A stretch of DNA of 26,859 bases from JASHVB01 sp049522565 (lineage in GTDB: Bacteria; Pseudomonadota; Alphaproteobacteria; Acetobacterales; Acetobacteraceae): NCBI GenBank assembly GCA_049522565.1, contig JBEKNT010000034.1:1-26859 (forward strand), in the 5' to 3' direction. The notes below the pieces were generated by a model. That model saw only the letters and a program-made list of their open reading frames with translations, made no database searches and had not been told where the DNA came from. Position 1 is the first letter of the stretch; the number at the start of each line of letters is the position of its first letter. Shown here in pieces: positions 15,035-22,363 of this stretch. Made by a program: the position numbers and the translations under genes.

Positions 15035-16624
15035 ATGGTGTTGAGCACGAACGAAGGACGCAAGGCGCCGGGCACCGATCAGGATCGCGCCAATGTGGTT
15101 CAGTCGATGGGCGCGTTCACCGGCAAACCGCTGACCCGCCTGTTCGATCTCGCCGTCATCGGCGGCGGCATCAACGGCATCGGCATCGCGCGCGACGCGG
15201 CCGGCCGTGGGCTGTCGGTGCTGCTGGTGGAGCAATTCGATCTGGCCGGGTCCACGTCATCGGCCTCGACCAAGCTGATCCACGGCGGGCTGCGCTACCT
15301 GGAGTACTACGCCTTCCGCCTGGTGCGCGAATCCCTCTCCGAGCGCGAGGTATTGTGGCGCGCCGCACCGCACATCGTGGGGCCGATGCGGTTCGTGCTG
15401 CCGCACCATCCGGGATTGCGCCCGCGGTGGATGATCCGCGCCGGACTGTTCATGTACGATCACATGGGCGGCCGGAAGCTTCTCCCCCCGGCGCGCGCGG
15501 TGGACCTGCGGAAAGACCCGGCCGGCGCGGTGCTGCGCCCGCAATACACCGATGGCTTCGAGTATTCCGACTGCTGGGTGGACGACGCGCGGCTGGTCGT
15601 GCTGAACGCGCGCGATGCCGCGGCGCACGGGGCGGACATCCGCACTCGCACGCGCTGCGTGGCCGCACGGTCGGTCGATGGCGTGTGGCGGCTGACGCTG
15701 GAGGACGGAACAGAAACGCAGGCGCGGGTCCTGGTGAATGCCGCCGGACCATGGGTTTCGCAGTTCCTGTCATCGGCGGTCGGGCATAAAGCGGTGACGC
15801 CGATCCGGCTGGTGACGGGCAGCCACATCGTGGTGCCTCGCCTTTACACGCATGACCGCTGCTACATCTTCCAGAATGCCGATGGACGGGTGTGCTTCGC
15901 CATCCCGTACCACGACGACTTCACCCTGATCGGCACCACCGACGTGGACTACGCCGGCGACCCCGCCGCGGTAACCCCGTCGGCGGAGGAGGAACGCTAT
16001 CTCTGCGCGGCGGTCAGCGAATATTTCCGCGAACCGGTCGATCCGGCGTCGGTGGTCTGGCGCTATGCCGGCGTGCGGACGCTACGCGACGACGGCGCGT
16101 CCAAGGCGCAGGAGGCGACGCGCGACTACGTGCTGGAGCTGCAAGCGCCGCCCGGCGAGGCGCCCGTGTTGTCGGTGTTCGGCGGCAAGCTGACGACCTA
16201 CCGGTGCCTCGCCGAGACGACCATGAAGAAGCTGGCGCGGTTCTTCCCGGGAATGCACGGCAATTGGACGGCAACCGCGCCGTTGCCCGGCGGCAACTTC
16301 CCGTATGACGGCGTCGAGGCGTTGTGCCGGGACTTGCAGCGCCACTATCCGTTCCTCGCCGAATCCACCGCACGCCGGCTGGTGCGCTCCTATGGCACGC
16401 TGGCGCCCGAGATGCTGGGCAACGCGCAAGACTCCGCCGCTCTGGGACGCATCTTCGGTGCCGACCTGAGCCAGCGCGAGGTTGACTGGCTGGTACGCAC
16501 CGAGTGGGCGCGCACCGCCGAGGACGTGCTGTGGCGGCGCAGCAAGCTCGGCCTGTGGTTCACGGCGGCGGAAACGGCGGCGCTGGCAGACTATCTCGCG
16601 CGGGTGCCGGCGATGGCGGCTTGA
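15035..16624 (+). CDS. glpD: Aerobic-type glycerol-3-phosphate dehydrogenase
   Basis: The 529-aa product is an FAD-dependent glycerol-3-phosphate dehydrogenase, oxidising sn-glycerol 3-phosphate to dihydroxyacetone phosphate and passing electrons to the quinone pool at the membrane. The FAD motif GGGINGIG lies at 43-50 and the family block STKLIHGGLRYLE at 78-90. Later landmarks are RLVTGSHIVVPRL, FAIPYHDDFTLIGTTDVDY and FGGKLTTYRCLAE, with a DAO-C-type end (VLWRRSKLGLW). The start at 15035 is set by GGGAGG 8 nt upstream and by homology; the open frame back to 14855 is leader. A perfect FNR-type box lies 280 nt upstream. A UgpC-type ABC ATPase follows after 300 nt on the same strand. Confidence 0.96.
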   Translation: MVLSTNEGRKAPGTDQDRANVVQSMGAFTGKPLTRLFDLAVIGGGINGIGIARDAAGRGLSVLLVEQFDLAGSTSSASTKLIHGGLRYLEYYAFRLVRESLSEREVLWRAAPHIVGPMRFVLPHHPGLRPRWMIRAGLFMYDHMGGRKLLPPARAVDLRKDPAGAVLRPQYTDGFEYSDCWVDDARLVVLNARDAAAHGADIRTRTRCVAARSVDGVWRLTLEDGTETQARVLVNAAGPWVSQFLSSAVGHKAVTPIRLVTGSHIVVPRLYTHDRCYIFQNADGRVCFAIPYHDDFTLIGTTDVDYAGDPAAVTPSAEEERYLCAAVSEYFREPVDPASVVWRYAGVRTLRDDGASKAQEATRDYVLELQAPPGEAPVLSVFGGKLTTYRCLAETTMKKLARFFPGMHGNWTATAPLPGGNFPYDGVEALCRDLQRHYPFLAESTARRLVRSYGTLAPEMLGNAQDSAALGRIFGADLSQREVDWLVRTEWARTAEDVLWRRSKLGLWFTAAETAALADYLARVPAMAA

Positions 16625-16924
16625 CAACAGGCCGGCAAAACACGGCCGGACGTGCGGCCGCAACCGGGTTGCCGGTGCGGCCAGGTTCGCCGCCGAACGG
16701 AGGCATGGCGTTGCATCGCTGCATCGGCGCCGCGCGTCAGGCATCGGCCCGCGGCGTCTGCCGCGCCCGCGCATCACCCCGATGCAGGCGGCGGTCATCC
16801 CCGCGGAGCCGTGGATGGCGCGGGCGTTTTGCGCGGGTGAATCTGGCGGATCATGGGTTCCCGGCGGATTTGCGGCGGGGCGGTGATTGTTGCCAACCTG
16901 GCAACGTGTCAGTGTCGCCGTCAC
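16625..16924. other. Gap between glpD and the ABC ATPase gene
   Basis: 300 nt with a strong hairpin after glpD (16656-16682), a stretch resembling eroded palindromic repeat DNA (about 16780-16830), and a perfect 6-bp inverted repeat gttgcc/ggcaac with a 5-nt loop (16889-16905) that ends 19 nt before the next start codon and could be an operator. No gene was recognised. Confidence 0.5.
16656..16682. terminator. Terminator-like hairpin after glpD
   Basis: Stem ggccgc (16656-16661) with gcggcc (16677-16682) continues, after one bulged A, as accgg (16663-16667) with ccggt (16672-16676) around a gttg loop: 11 pairs, all but one G-C. It begins 31 nt after the glpD stop. No T-run follows, so it may end transcription weakly or act as a 3' stabiliser. 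Confidence 0.4.
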
Positions 16925-18055
16925 ATGGCCACTCTTGAACTCATCGGGCTCCGCAAGAGCTTCGGCGACACCGATGTATTGCTCGGCATCGACCTGGCGC
17001 TCGCCGACGGCGAGATGCTGGTGATCGTCGGCGCGTCGGGGTGCGGCAAGTCCACCCTGCTGCGCCTGGTCGCCGGGCTGGAGACCCCGACCGCGGGGCG
17101 CATTCTGCTGGACGGCCAGGACATCACCGACCGCGACCCGGCCCAACGGGACATGGCGATGGTGTTCCAGAACTACGCCCTGTATCCGCACATGAACGTC
17201 TTCCAGAACATGGCGTACGGGCTGCGCATCCGCGGCCTGTCGCGCGACGAGATCCGCCGCAAGGTGGACGAGGCGGCCGACTTGCTCGGCCTCGGCGCGC
17301 TGCTGGCGCGCAAGCCGCGGCAACTCTCCGGCGGGGAGCGGCAGCGCGTCGCCATGGGACGCGCCATCGTCCGCGATCCCAAGTGCTTCCTGTTCGACGA
17401 GCCCCTGTCCAATCTCGACGCCAAGCTACGGGTGCAGATGCGCGCGGAAATCCACCACCTGCAACGCCGGCTCGGCGTCACCACCCTGTATGTCACGCAC
17501 GACCAGGTGGAGGCGATGACGTTGGGCGACCGGCTGCTGGTGCTGAACCAGGGCCGCCCCGCCCAACTCGCCACCCCGGTGGAGGTGTTCGAGCGCCCGG
17601 CGAACGCCTATGTCGCCACCTTCATCGGCGAACCCCCGATGAACATGTTCGCTGCGACCCTGACGCGGAACGGCAGCGCCGCGCAGCTTGTCGCCGGGCC
17701 GCTGCTGACCTTCGTCGACGGCCGCCGCGAAGGCCCCGATGGGCGCGCGCTGACCATCGGCGTCCGCCCCGAACACCTCCACCTCGGCGAGGACGGTTTG
17801 ATGATGGAGGTGCACCTGGTCGAGCTGCTGGGCTCGGACTCGCTGATCCATGGTCACCAGCGCGGCGCCCCCGGGGGGGACATGCTGGTGATGAAGCTCG
17901 CCGGCCGCGCGCCGCGGGACAAATGCCTGGGCGTGGTCGTGCCGCCGGAGCATGTGCACGTGTTCGACTCTGTCACCGGCACGCGGCTCGATCCGGTGGA
18001 CACGGACAATGCGGCGGCACGGGCGGATGCACCGGCGGTGCCAGTGCGCGATTGA
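16925..18055 (+). CDS. UgpC/MalK-type ABC transporter ATP-binding protein
   Basis: The 376-aa product is the ATPase of a carbohydrate-type importer. Walker A GASGCGKS is at 36-43, the Q-loop Gln at 82, signature LSGGE at 134-138, Walker B CFLFDEP at 154-160 and the switch His at 192. After residue 235 comes the MalK-type regulatory extension (TOBE/OB fold; IGVRPEHLHLGEDG), so the full length matches UgpC/MalK (about 360-370 aa). The position after glpD suggests glycerol-3-phosphate or related uptake, but no permease or binding protein is present here, so it may serve permeases elsewhere. The start is chosen by homology; no strong Shine-Dalgarno is seen. The end abuts a dinJ remnant. Confidence 0.92.
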   Translation: MATLELIGLRKSFGDTDVLLGIDLALADGEMLVIVGASGCGKSTLLRLVAGLETPTAGRILLDGQDITDRDPAQRDMAMVFQNYALYPHMNVFQNMAYGLRIRGLSRDEIRRKVDEAADLLGLGALLARKPRQLSGGERQRVAMGRAIVRDPKCFLFDEPLSNLDAKLRVQMRAEIHHLQRRLGVTTLYVTHDQVEAMTLGDRLLVLNQGRPAQLATPVEVFERPANAYVATFIGEPPMNMFAATLTRNGSAAQLVAGPLLTFVDGRREGPDGRALTIGVRPEHLHLGEDGLMMEVHLVELLGSDSLIHGHQRGAPGGDMLVMKLAGRAPRDKCLGVVVPPEHVHVFDSVTGTRLDPVDTDNAAARADAPAVPVRD

Positions 18056-18283
18056 GCTCGCCCGCGACGGTAACCTCCCTGCGCCGCGCCGCCTTCATGG
18101 CCTCGACGGTTTCGACATTGGGCGCCAGCGGCGCGAAGGGCAGGGCCTGGTCAGCCGCCACCCGCTTCAGCAGAGCAATCGGAAGGCGTCCGATAAGGTG
18201 CGGCCCCTGGCATCGAGCACCACGGCCGCTTCCTGCCTGGTGGTTTCATCGATCCGGGCACGAACCACGGAATTGGTGGACAT
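18056..18283 (-). pseudogene. Frameshifted RelB/DinJ-family antitoxin remnant
   Basis: Read on the minus strand from 18283, the first 37 codons give MSTNSVVRARIDE...LSDAFR, a clear DinJ/RelB ribbon-helix-helix antitoxin N-terminus. The frame then hits TGA. Shifting frame by one base near 18181-18183 restores IALLKRVAADQALPFAPL, the expected continuation with the ALPF motif typical of DinJ. The similarity fades at VTVAGELN, where the sequence meets the 3' end of the ABC ATPase gene, so the C-terminus is lost as well. No YafQ/RelE toxin follows. Intact DinJ/RelB antitoxins of this type are about 85-90 aa, repress their own operon and neutralise an mRNA-cleaving toxin; this copy looks dead. A sequencing error could explain the frameshift but not the missing end. 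Confidence 0.75.
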
Positions 18284-18429
18284 CGGCGCGAATTCCGTAG
18301 TGCCTGCGCCGCGCGGCGCGCGAGGACGCTGCCCAACGCGCGCATTCGCTGCTGCGCCGTACGGAAAGGTGCGTGCCACGCCGCGAGGCCGACTGAGGGT
18401 CGGCGTTTGCTTGATCGGTATCGCTATCA

Positions 18430-18445
18430 CCGGCATGCTAGCCGG
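18430..18445. promoter_or_regulatory. Inverted repeat before the Phd-type antitoxin
   Basis: ccggc (18430-18434) and gccgg (18441-18445) flank atgcta, just before the ribosome-binding site of the Phd-type gene. Phd antitoxins bind palindromes at their own promoter, so this may be the autoregulatory site. The match to known Phd operators was not tested. Confidence 0.3.
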
Positions 18446-18462
18446 AATGGAGGTCAGTCCGC

Positions 18463-18660
18463 ATGGTCGTTTGTAGCCTTTCGGAGGCCAGGGACCAATT
18501 ATCTGCATTCATTGAGCGAGCCCTCCGAGGTGAGCGGGTGATCATCACCCGGCATGGTCGCCCGATCGCTGAGCTGAAAGCGATTGCGGAGAGCGATCTG
18601 ACGGTGGAGCAGCCTGATGGCATGCCACAACTGCCGTCGGAGGAAAGCAGGCGGTCTTAG
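18463..18660 (+). CDS. Phd/YefM-family antitoxin without a partner toxin
   Basis: The 65-aa product fits the Phd/YefM fold. The N-terminal DNA-binding part is VVCSLSEARDQLSAFIERAL, followed by GERVIITRHGRPIAELKAI, the classic strand-turn-strand that precedes the toxin-binding tail. GGAGG lies 9 nt before the ATG. The short polar tail ends ESRRS. Phd-type genes normally overlap a downstream Doc, YoeB or PIN-domain (VapC) toxin. Here the next gene, 68 nt on, is a DNA methyltransferase with its own promoter, and no toxin frame was found on either strand. It may be a leftover, an antidote against toxins elsewhere, or a regulator recruited by the restriction-modification locus. Family call sure, role unknown. 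Confidence 0.85.
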   Translation: MVVCSLSEARDQLSAFIERALRGERVIITRHGRPIAELKAIAESDLTVEQPDGMPQLPSEESRRS

Positions 18661-18670
18661 CAATCCAGGT

Positions 18671-18699
18671 TTGACGTCTGGACGTCGGCCTACTATAAG
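18671..18699 (+). promoter_or_regulatory. Sigma70-type promoter of the methyltransferase with twin GACGTC sites
   Basis: TTGACG (18671-18676), a 17-nt spacer and TATAAG (18694-18699): five of six bases match in each hexamer, the best housekeeping promoter seen in the window. It gives a leader of about 24 nt before the GTG start. Two copies of the palindrome GACGTC (18673-18678 and 18681-18686), 8 nt apart, overlap the -35 and spacer and could be an operator for autorepression, as is common for restriction-modification genes. Confidence 0.65.
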
Positions 18700-18728
18700 C
18701 CGCACCTGCACCAGGAAGGAGCCGATTC

Positions 18729-19847
18729 GTGTCGCTGGCGCCGGGATCGATCAGGGACTCCATTGTCAGCTATCTTACCATGCTTGGCGGCGACGCCTCG
18801 CTGGGAGAAATCAGCGCGGCTGTTACGGCGCGGGTAGGAGACATTCCGCCATCGTCGGTGCGATCTTATCTGAATCTCAATGTTCCAAACGTATTTGAGC
18901 GAACCAGCCGGGGCCGGTACAGGCTGAAATTCCCGGCTCAGGATGTAGCCGTGCCGGAAACCCTCGCCCCGGCCATAACGGAAGGCCTTGCGGTTCTCTA
19001 CCAGGCCGACTGTTTCGAGTGGCTGGCTCGGCAGGAAACCGCATCGGTTCATGCCGTGGTCACCGATCCACCGTACGGGTTGGTCGAATACTCAGAGTTG
19101 GAACAGACGAAACTGCGTGCCGGCAGAGGTGGCGTCTGGCGGATTCCGCCGGCGTACGACGGCCATCAGCGATCTCCACTGCCCCGCTTTACGGTACTCG
19201 ACGCAAAAGATCGCGTCGCGCTGCATGGGTTTTTCAGACGCCTGGGGGCGCTTCTCGTGCGGGTCCTGGTTCCGGGAGCAAACGTCGTCGTGGCCAGCAA
19301 TCCGCTTCTGTCGCACATCGTGATTTCGGCGATGGCAGAAGTCGGGCTGGAGCCGAGGGGCACCTTGGTCCGGCTGACGATGACCATGCGAGGTGGCGAT
19401 CGACCGAAGAACGCCCATACAGAGTTTGAGAACGTCAGTGTCATTCCACGCTCGATGTGGGAACCGTGGGTCGTACTCAGGAAACCGCTCCAAGGTCGCG
19501 TGCAGGACAACCTCCGTAGATGGAATACGGGCGGATTTCGCAGGCCTTGTGCCGAGAGACCATTCGGCGACGTCATACGATCCAACCCGACAACTCGAGC
19601 GGAGCGGGCGATCGCTCCTCATCCGTCGTTGAAGCCACAGGACTTTCTGCGCAAGGTTGTCAGAGCAGCGCTGCCGCTCGGGCAGGGGACGATCCTCGAT
19701 CCTTTCGCCGGGTCGGGATCGACTCTCGCAGCGGCGAACGCGCTTGGCTACTCGAGCATTGGAATCGAGTGCGATCCGGAATACGTCGCGGTCGCACGTC
19801 GCGCCATTGCCAGGCTCGCTTTACTTCGCGAGGTAGATCCAGTTTGA
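18729..19847 (+). CDS. Beta-class amino DNA methyltransferase with N-terminal winged helix
   Basis: A 372-aa site-specific DNA methyltransferase (N6-adenine or N4-cytosine). Catalytic motif IV is TDPPYG (112-117) and the SAM-binding motif I is DPFAGSGST (324-332), preceded by HPSLKP (298-303). This IV-before-I order defines the beta class, and DPPY (not SPPY) leans toward adenine as target. Residues 5-65 look like a winged helix-turn-helix (SLGEISAAVTARVG...RGRYRL), which may help binding or autoregulation. The start is GTG, with AGGAAGGAG upstream. The gene converges on and overlaps a PD-(D/E)XK protein by 27 nt, making a restriction-modification pair. Codon choice is visibly less GC-biased than in neighbours, in keeping with horizontal transfer. 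Confidence 0.9.
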   Translation: MSLAPGSIRDSIVSYLTMLGGDASLGEISAAVTARVGDIPPSSVRSYLNLNVPNVFERTSRGRYRLKFPAQDVAVPETLAPAITEGLAVLYQADCFEWLARQETASVHAVVTDPPYGLVEYSELEQTKLRAGRGGVWRIPPAYDGHQRSPLPRFTVLDAKDRVALHGFFRRLGALLVRVLVPGANVVVASNPLLSHIVISAMAEVGLEPRGTLVRLTMTMRGGDRPKNAHTEFENVSVIPRSMWEPWVVLRKPLQGRVQDNLRRWNTGGFRRPCAERPFGDVIRSNPTTRAERAIAPHPSLKPQDFLRKVVRAALPLGQGTILDPFAGSGSTLAAANALGYSSIGIECDPEYVAVARRAIARLALLREVDPV

Positions 19848-20423
19848 ACGGAGCTTCCTCACCCCGTCTCGATCCAGCGTGGCTGTTCGGGTGCCGAGCT
19901 CTCCTCTGGGATTTCGCCGGAAGTCGGCAAGGGCCACATGCGCAAGATAAACCTCGGTAAACTTCATCGGGGATCGATCTTGGGCCGGCTCTGTCGTGTG
20001 GTCTGTCGAGTATACGAACACGCACATCCATTGATCGCGTGCGCCATGAGTATCCACCGCGCCTCCCGCTTTCCGGGTGCTCTTGATCTCGATGCCATGT
20101 TCCCCAGACGCAACGGAGTTGTTTGAATACCTGCCCTGCACAACCAAGTCGGGATGGCCGTTGAAGTGGCGGTTCTCGGTCAGCACACGTGAATGTTTCG
20201 CCAGGCTTGCGGTCAGCATGTCAGAGATCATTCCGGACATGGCGGCAGGACGCAGCATATCGTCCAGACGGTGCAAGCCTTTGCCGAGAAGCAGTCCATT
20301 GACGTCGAAGAAGAAGTCATAAACATCCTGCATTGCCATTTCGAAGTCCTTGAGGCGTAGCTCGAATGGCAGCGTGGCGGCAGAATTGAACGCGGTCTGA
20401 TTTACGACCTGCCTGATTAGCAT
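19821..20423 (-). CDS. Putative type II restriction endonuclease, PD-(D/E)XK
   Basis: The 200-aa product is not recognised as a named endonuclease family, but residues 90-114 read HPDLVV, a 14-residue stretch, then GIEIKSTRK. That gives Asp92, Glu112 and Lys114, the spacing of a PD-(D/E)XK nuclease core. An N-terminal helical region (LRLKDFEMAMQDVYDFFFDVN) and a C-terminal basic end surround it. It is convergent with the DNA methyltransferase (27-nt overlap), the main reason to call it the restriction partner. The start at 20423 has GAGGAG about 7 nt upstream; the frame is open back to 20885, but that part is antisense to the dehydratase gene. Base use is similar to the methyltransferase. The target sequence is unknown. 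Confidence 0.78.
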   Translation of the reverse strand: MLIRQVVNQTAFNSAATLPFELRLKDFEMAMQDVYDFFFDVNGLLLGKGLHRLDDMLRPAAMSGMISDMLTASLAKHSRVLTENRHFNGHPDLVVQGRYSNNSVASGEHGIEIKSTRKAGGAVDTHGARDQWMCVFVYSTDHTTEPAQDRSPMKFTEVYLAHVALADFRRNPRGELGTRTATLDRDGVRKLRSNWIYLAK

Positions 20424-20523
20424 TGGCGTCTCCTCGCGGAGGACCATAGCCGATTCGTCGGGAGTCCACACGATCCACGTTGCATGCCGCGTGGTGACAC
20501 CAGCGCCAAGTGGCTTCACCCGG

Positions 20524-20537
20524 TTGACCTCGATCAA
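20524..20537. promoter_or_regulatory. FNR/FixK-like box, nine of ten consensus bases
   Basis: TTGAC-CTCG-ATCAA, one base off TTGAT-N4-ATCAA, in the gap between the restriction gene and the dehydratase gene. It lies 80-93 nt before the dehydratase start. No well-placed -10 was found, so function is uncertain. Confidence 0.3.
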
Positions 20538-20616
20538 TGCGTCCGCACCGCCTCGGAGCACAGCGTAGGCTACGGCACCTGCCCTGGTAACTCCCCACCC
20601 ACCACGGAGCCCCACA

Positions 20617-22290
20617 ATGCCTCGCCCCCTCCGCAGCAACCTGGAACCCACCTCCGCCCGCTGGGCCACCCGCCGCGCGCTGTGGCGCGCCCTCGGCCTC
20701 ACCGACGCGGACATGGAGAAGCCGAAGATCGCCGTGGTGAACAGCTCCTCCGAGCTGGCGATCTGTTTCAGCCATCTCGACGGCATCGCCGCCCGGGTGA
20801 AGCAGGCGATCCGCGCGGCCGGCGCCATCCCGTTCGAAATCCGCACCACCGCGCCGAGCGACTTCGTCACCATCACCGGCCGCAAGGGCGGCTACATCCT
20901 GTCCGCCCGCGACCTGATCACCAACGACATCGAGGCGCAGGTGGAGGGCGCCATGCTCGACGGCATGCTCTGCCTGGCGTCCTGCGACAAGACGGTGCCC
21001 GGCCAGCTCATGGCCGCCGGCCGGCTGAACATCCCCACCCTGGTGGTCTGCTGCGGCTACCAGCCCAGCGGCCAATACCGCGGCCAGCACTGCGACATCG
21101 AGGACGTGTTCGCCACCGCCGGCGGCCTGTCCTTCGGCAAGGTCACCGCGCAGCAGATGCGCGAGATGGGCGACGTGGCGATCCTCGGTCCCGGCGTGTG
21201 TTCCGGCATGGGCACCGCCAACACCATGCACATCGTGACCGAGGCGCTCGGCATGGCGCTGCCCGGCAGCACGCCGGTCATGGCGAACAGCCCGCACATG
21301 TGGGAGGTGGTGGACCAGGCCGGCGCCCGCATCGTCGCCATGGTGGCGGAGGACCTGAAGCCGCGCGACATCATGACCGAAGCCGCCTTCGCCAATGCGG
21401 CGAAGGTGACGCTGGCGGTCAGCGGCTCGATCAACGCGGTGAAGCACCTGGCGGCGACGGCGCAGGAGAGCGGGCTCGACCTCGACATCCACCGCATGTT
21501 CGAACGCTACGCCGACACCATCAACCCGCTGATCGCGGTGCGCCCGAACGGCCCCACCAGCACCGAGGCGTTCGAAGCCGCCGGCGGCGCCCGCGCCGTC
21601 ATGCAGCAACTCTCCCCCCTGCTCGACACTACTGTCCGCACGGTGACCGGCCACACCCTGGCCGAGGACCTGGCCGGCTACACCGTCCCCGACCCCGACG
21701 TCGTCCGCCCACTGGACAATCCGATGGCGCGCCACCCGACCATCGTGCTGCTGCGCGGCTCGCTGGCGCCGGAGACCGGCATCGTCAAGCTGTCGGTCAC
21801 CGAACAACGCGACCTGACCCAGCGCGGCCCCGCGGTGGTCTACGAAACCGCCCAGGCGGCGGTGGAGGGCATCGGCGCCGGGGAGGTGAAACCAGGCGAC
21901 ATCCTGGTCGTCCGCGGCCTGGGGCCGAAAGGCACGCCCGGCATGGGCGCGGCGACGGTGGTGGTGTTCGCCATCCTCGGCGCCGGCCTGGCGGGCAAGA
22001 TCGCCATGGTGACCGATGGCCAGCTCTCCGGCCTGGCCAATGTCGGCATCACCCTGGGCGAGGTCGCGCCGGAAGCCGCCGCCGGCGGCCCGATCGGCCT
22101 GGTGGAAACCGGCGACATCATCGCCATCGACGTCGCCCGCCGCACCGCCGACCTGGACGTCCCGGACGCCGTGCTGGCCGAGCGCCGCGCCCGCCTGCGC
22201 AACTGGGAAGCCGAGCCGGAAACCGGCTGGCTCGGCATCTACCGCCAGCTCGTGCTACCGCTGCGCCAGGGCGCGGTGCTACGGAAATGA
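20617..22290 (+). CDS. IlvD/Edd family dehydratase (dihydroxy-acid dehydratase-like)
   Basis: The 557-aa product is an iron-sulfur dehydratase of the IlvD/Edd family. The three cluster cysteines are Cys50 (ELAICFSHL), Cys123 (LASCDKTVPGQLMAAGRLNIP) and Cys195 (GPGVCSGMGTANTMHIVTEALG). Asp82 and the DK at 124-125 match metal-binding positions. The full length equals IlvD (about 555-575 aa). Two blocks differ from canonical IlvD: PCN around the first cysteine is ICF here, and the SDGI...MG loop is replaced by SDFVTITGRKGGYILSARDLI. So a sugar-acid or other dihydroxy-acid may be the substrate rather than the valine/isoleucine intermediate. The start ATG at 20617 agrees with homology. The DUF2891 gene follows 73 nt later and may be cotranscribed. 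Confidence 0.88.
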   Translation: MPRPLRSNLEPTSARWATRRALWRALGLTDADMEKPKIAVVNSSSELAICFSHLDGIAARVKQAIRAAGAIPFEIRTTAPSDFVTITGRKGGYILSARDLITNDIEAQVEGAMLDGMLCLASCDKTVPGQLMAAGRLNIPTLVVCCGYQPSGQYRGQHCDIEDVFATAGGLSFGKVTAQQMREMGDVAILGPGVCSGMGTANTMHIVTEALGMALPGSTPVMANSPHMWEVVDQAGARIVAMVAEDLKPRDIMTEAAFANAAKVTLAVSGSINAVKHLAATAQESGLDLDIHRMFERYADTINPLIAVRPNGPTSTEAFEAAGGARAVMQQLSPLLDTTVRTVTGHTLAEDLAGYTVPDPDVVRPLDNPMARHPTIVLLRGSLAPETGIVKLSVTEQRDLTQRGPAVVYETAQAAVEGIGAGEVKPGDILVVRGLGPKGTPGMGAATVVVFAILGAGLAGKIAMVTDGQLSGLANVGITLGEVAPEAAAGGPIGLVETGDIIAIDVARRTADLDVPDAVLAERRARLRNWEAEPETGWLGIYRQLVLPLRQGAVLRK

Positions 22291-22363
22291 CCCCCATCCC
22301 CGGCCGCCCCGGCGGCTTGCAAACGCCGGCGGCCAGCCGAACATCGCAGCCATGGAGGATGCC

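Noticed and set aside
16082..17323. 413-codon minus-strand frame across glpD and the ABC ATPase gene
   Set aside because: Antisense to two well-supported genes and without any domain.
18661..18898. Toxin gene expected after the Phd-type antitoxin
   Set aside because: The only frame here (18617-18898) lacks PIN, Doc or RelE motifs and overlaps the methyltransferase gene and its promoter.
20424..20885. Longer start for the restriction endonuclease
   Set aside because: The extension is antisense to the dehydratase and crosses its promoter; the GAGGAG before 20423 fixes the start.
20317..21807. 496-codon minus-strand frame
   Set aside because: Antisense to the dehydratase gene; low-complexity His/Gly/Ala-rich product.
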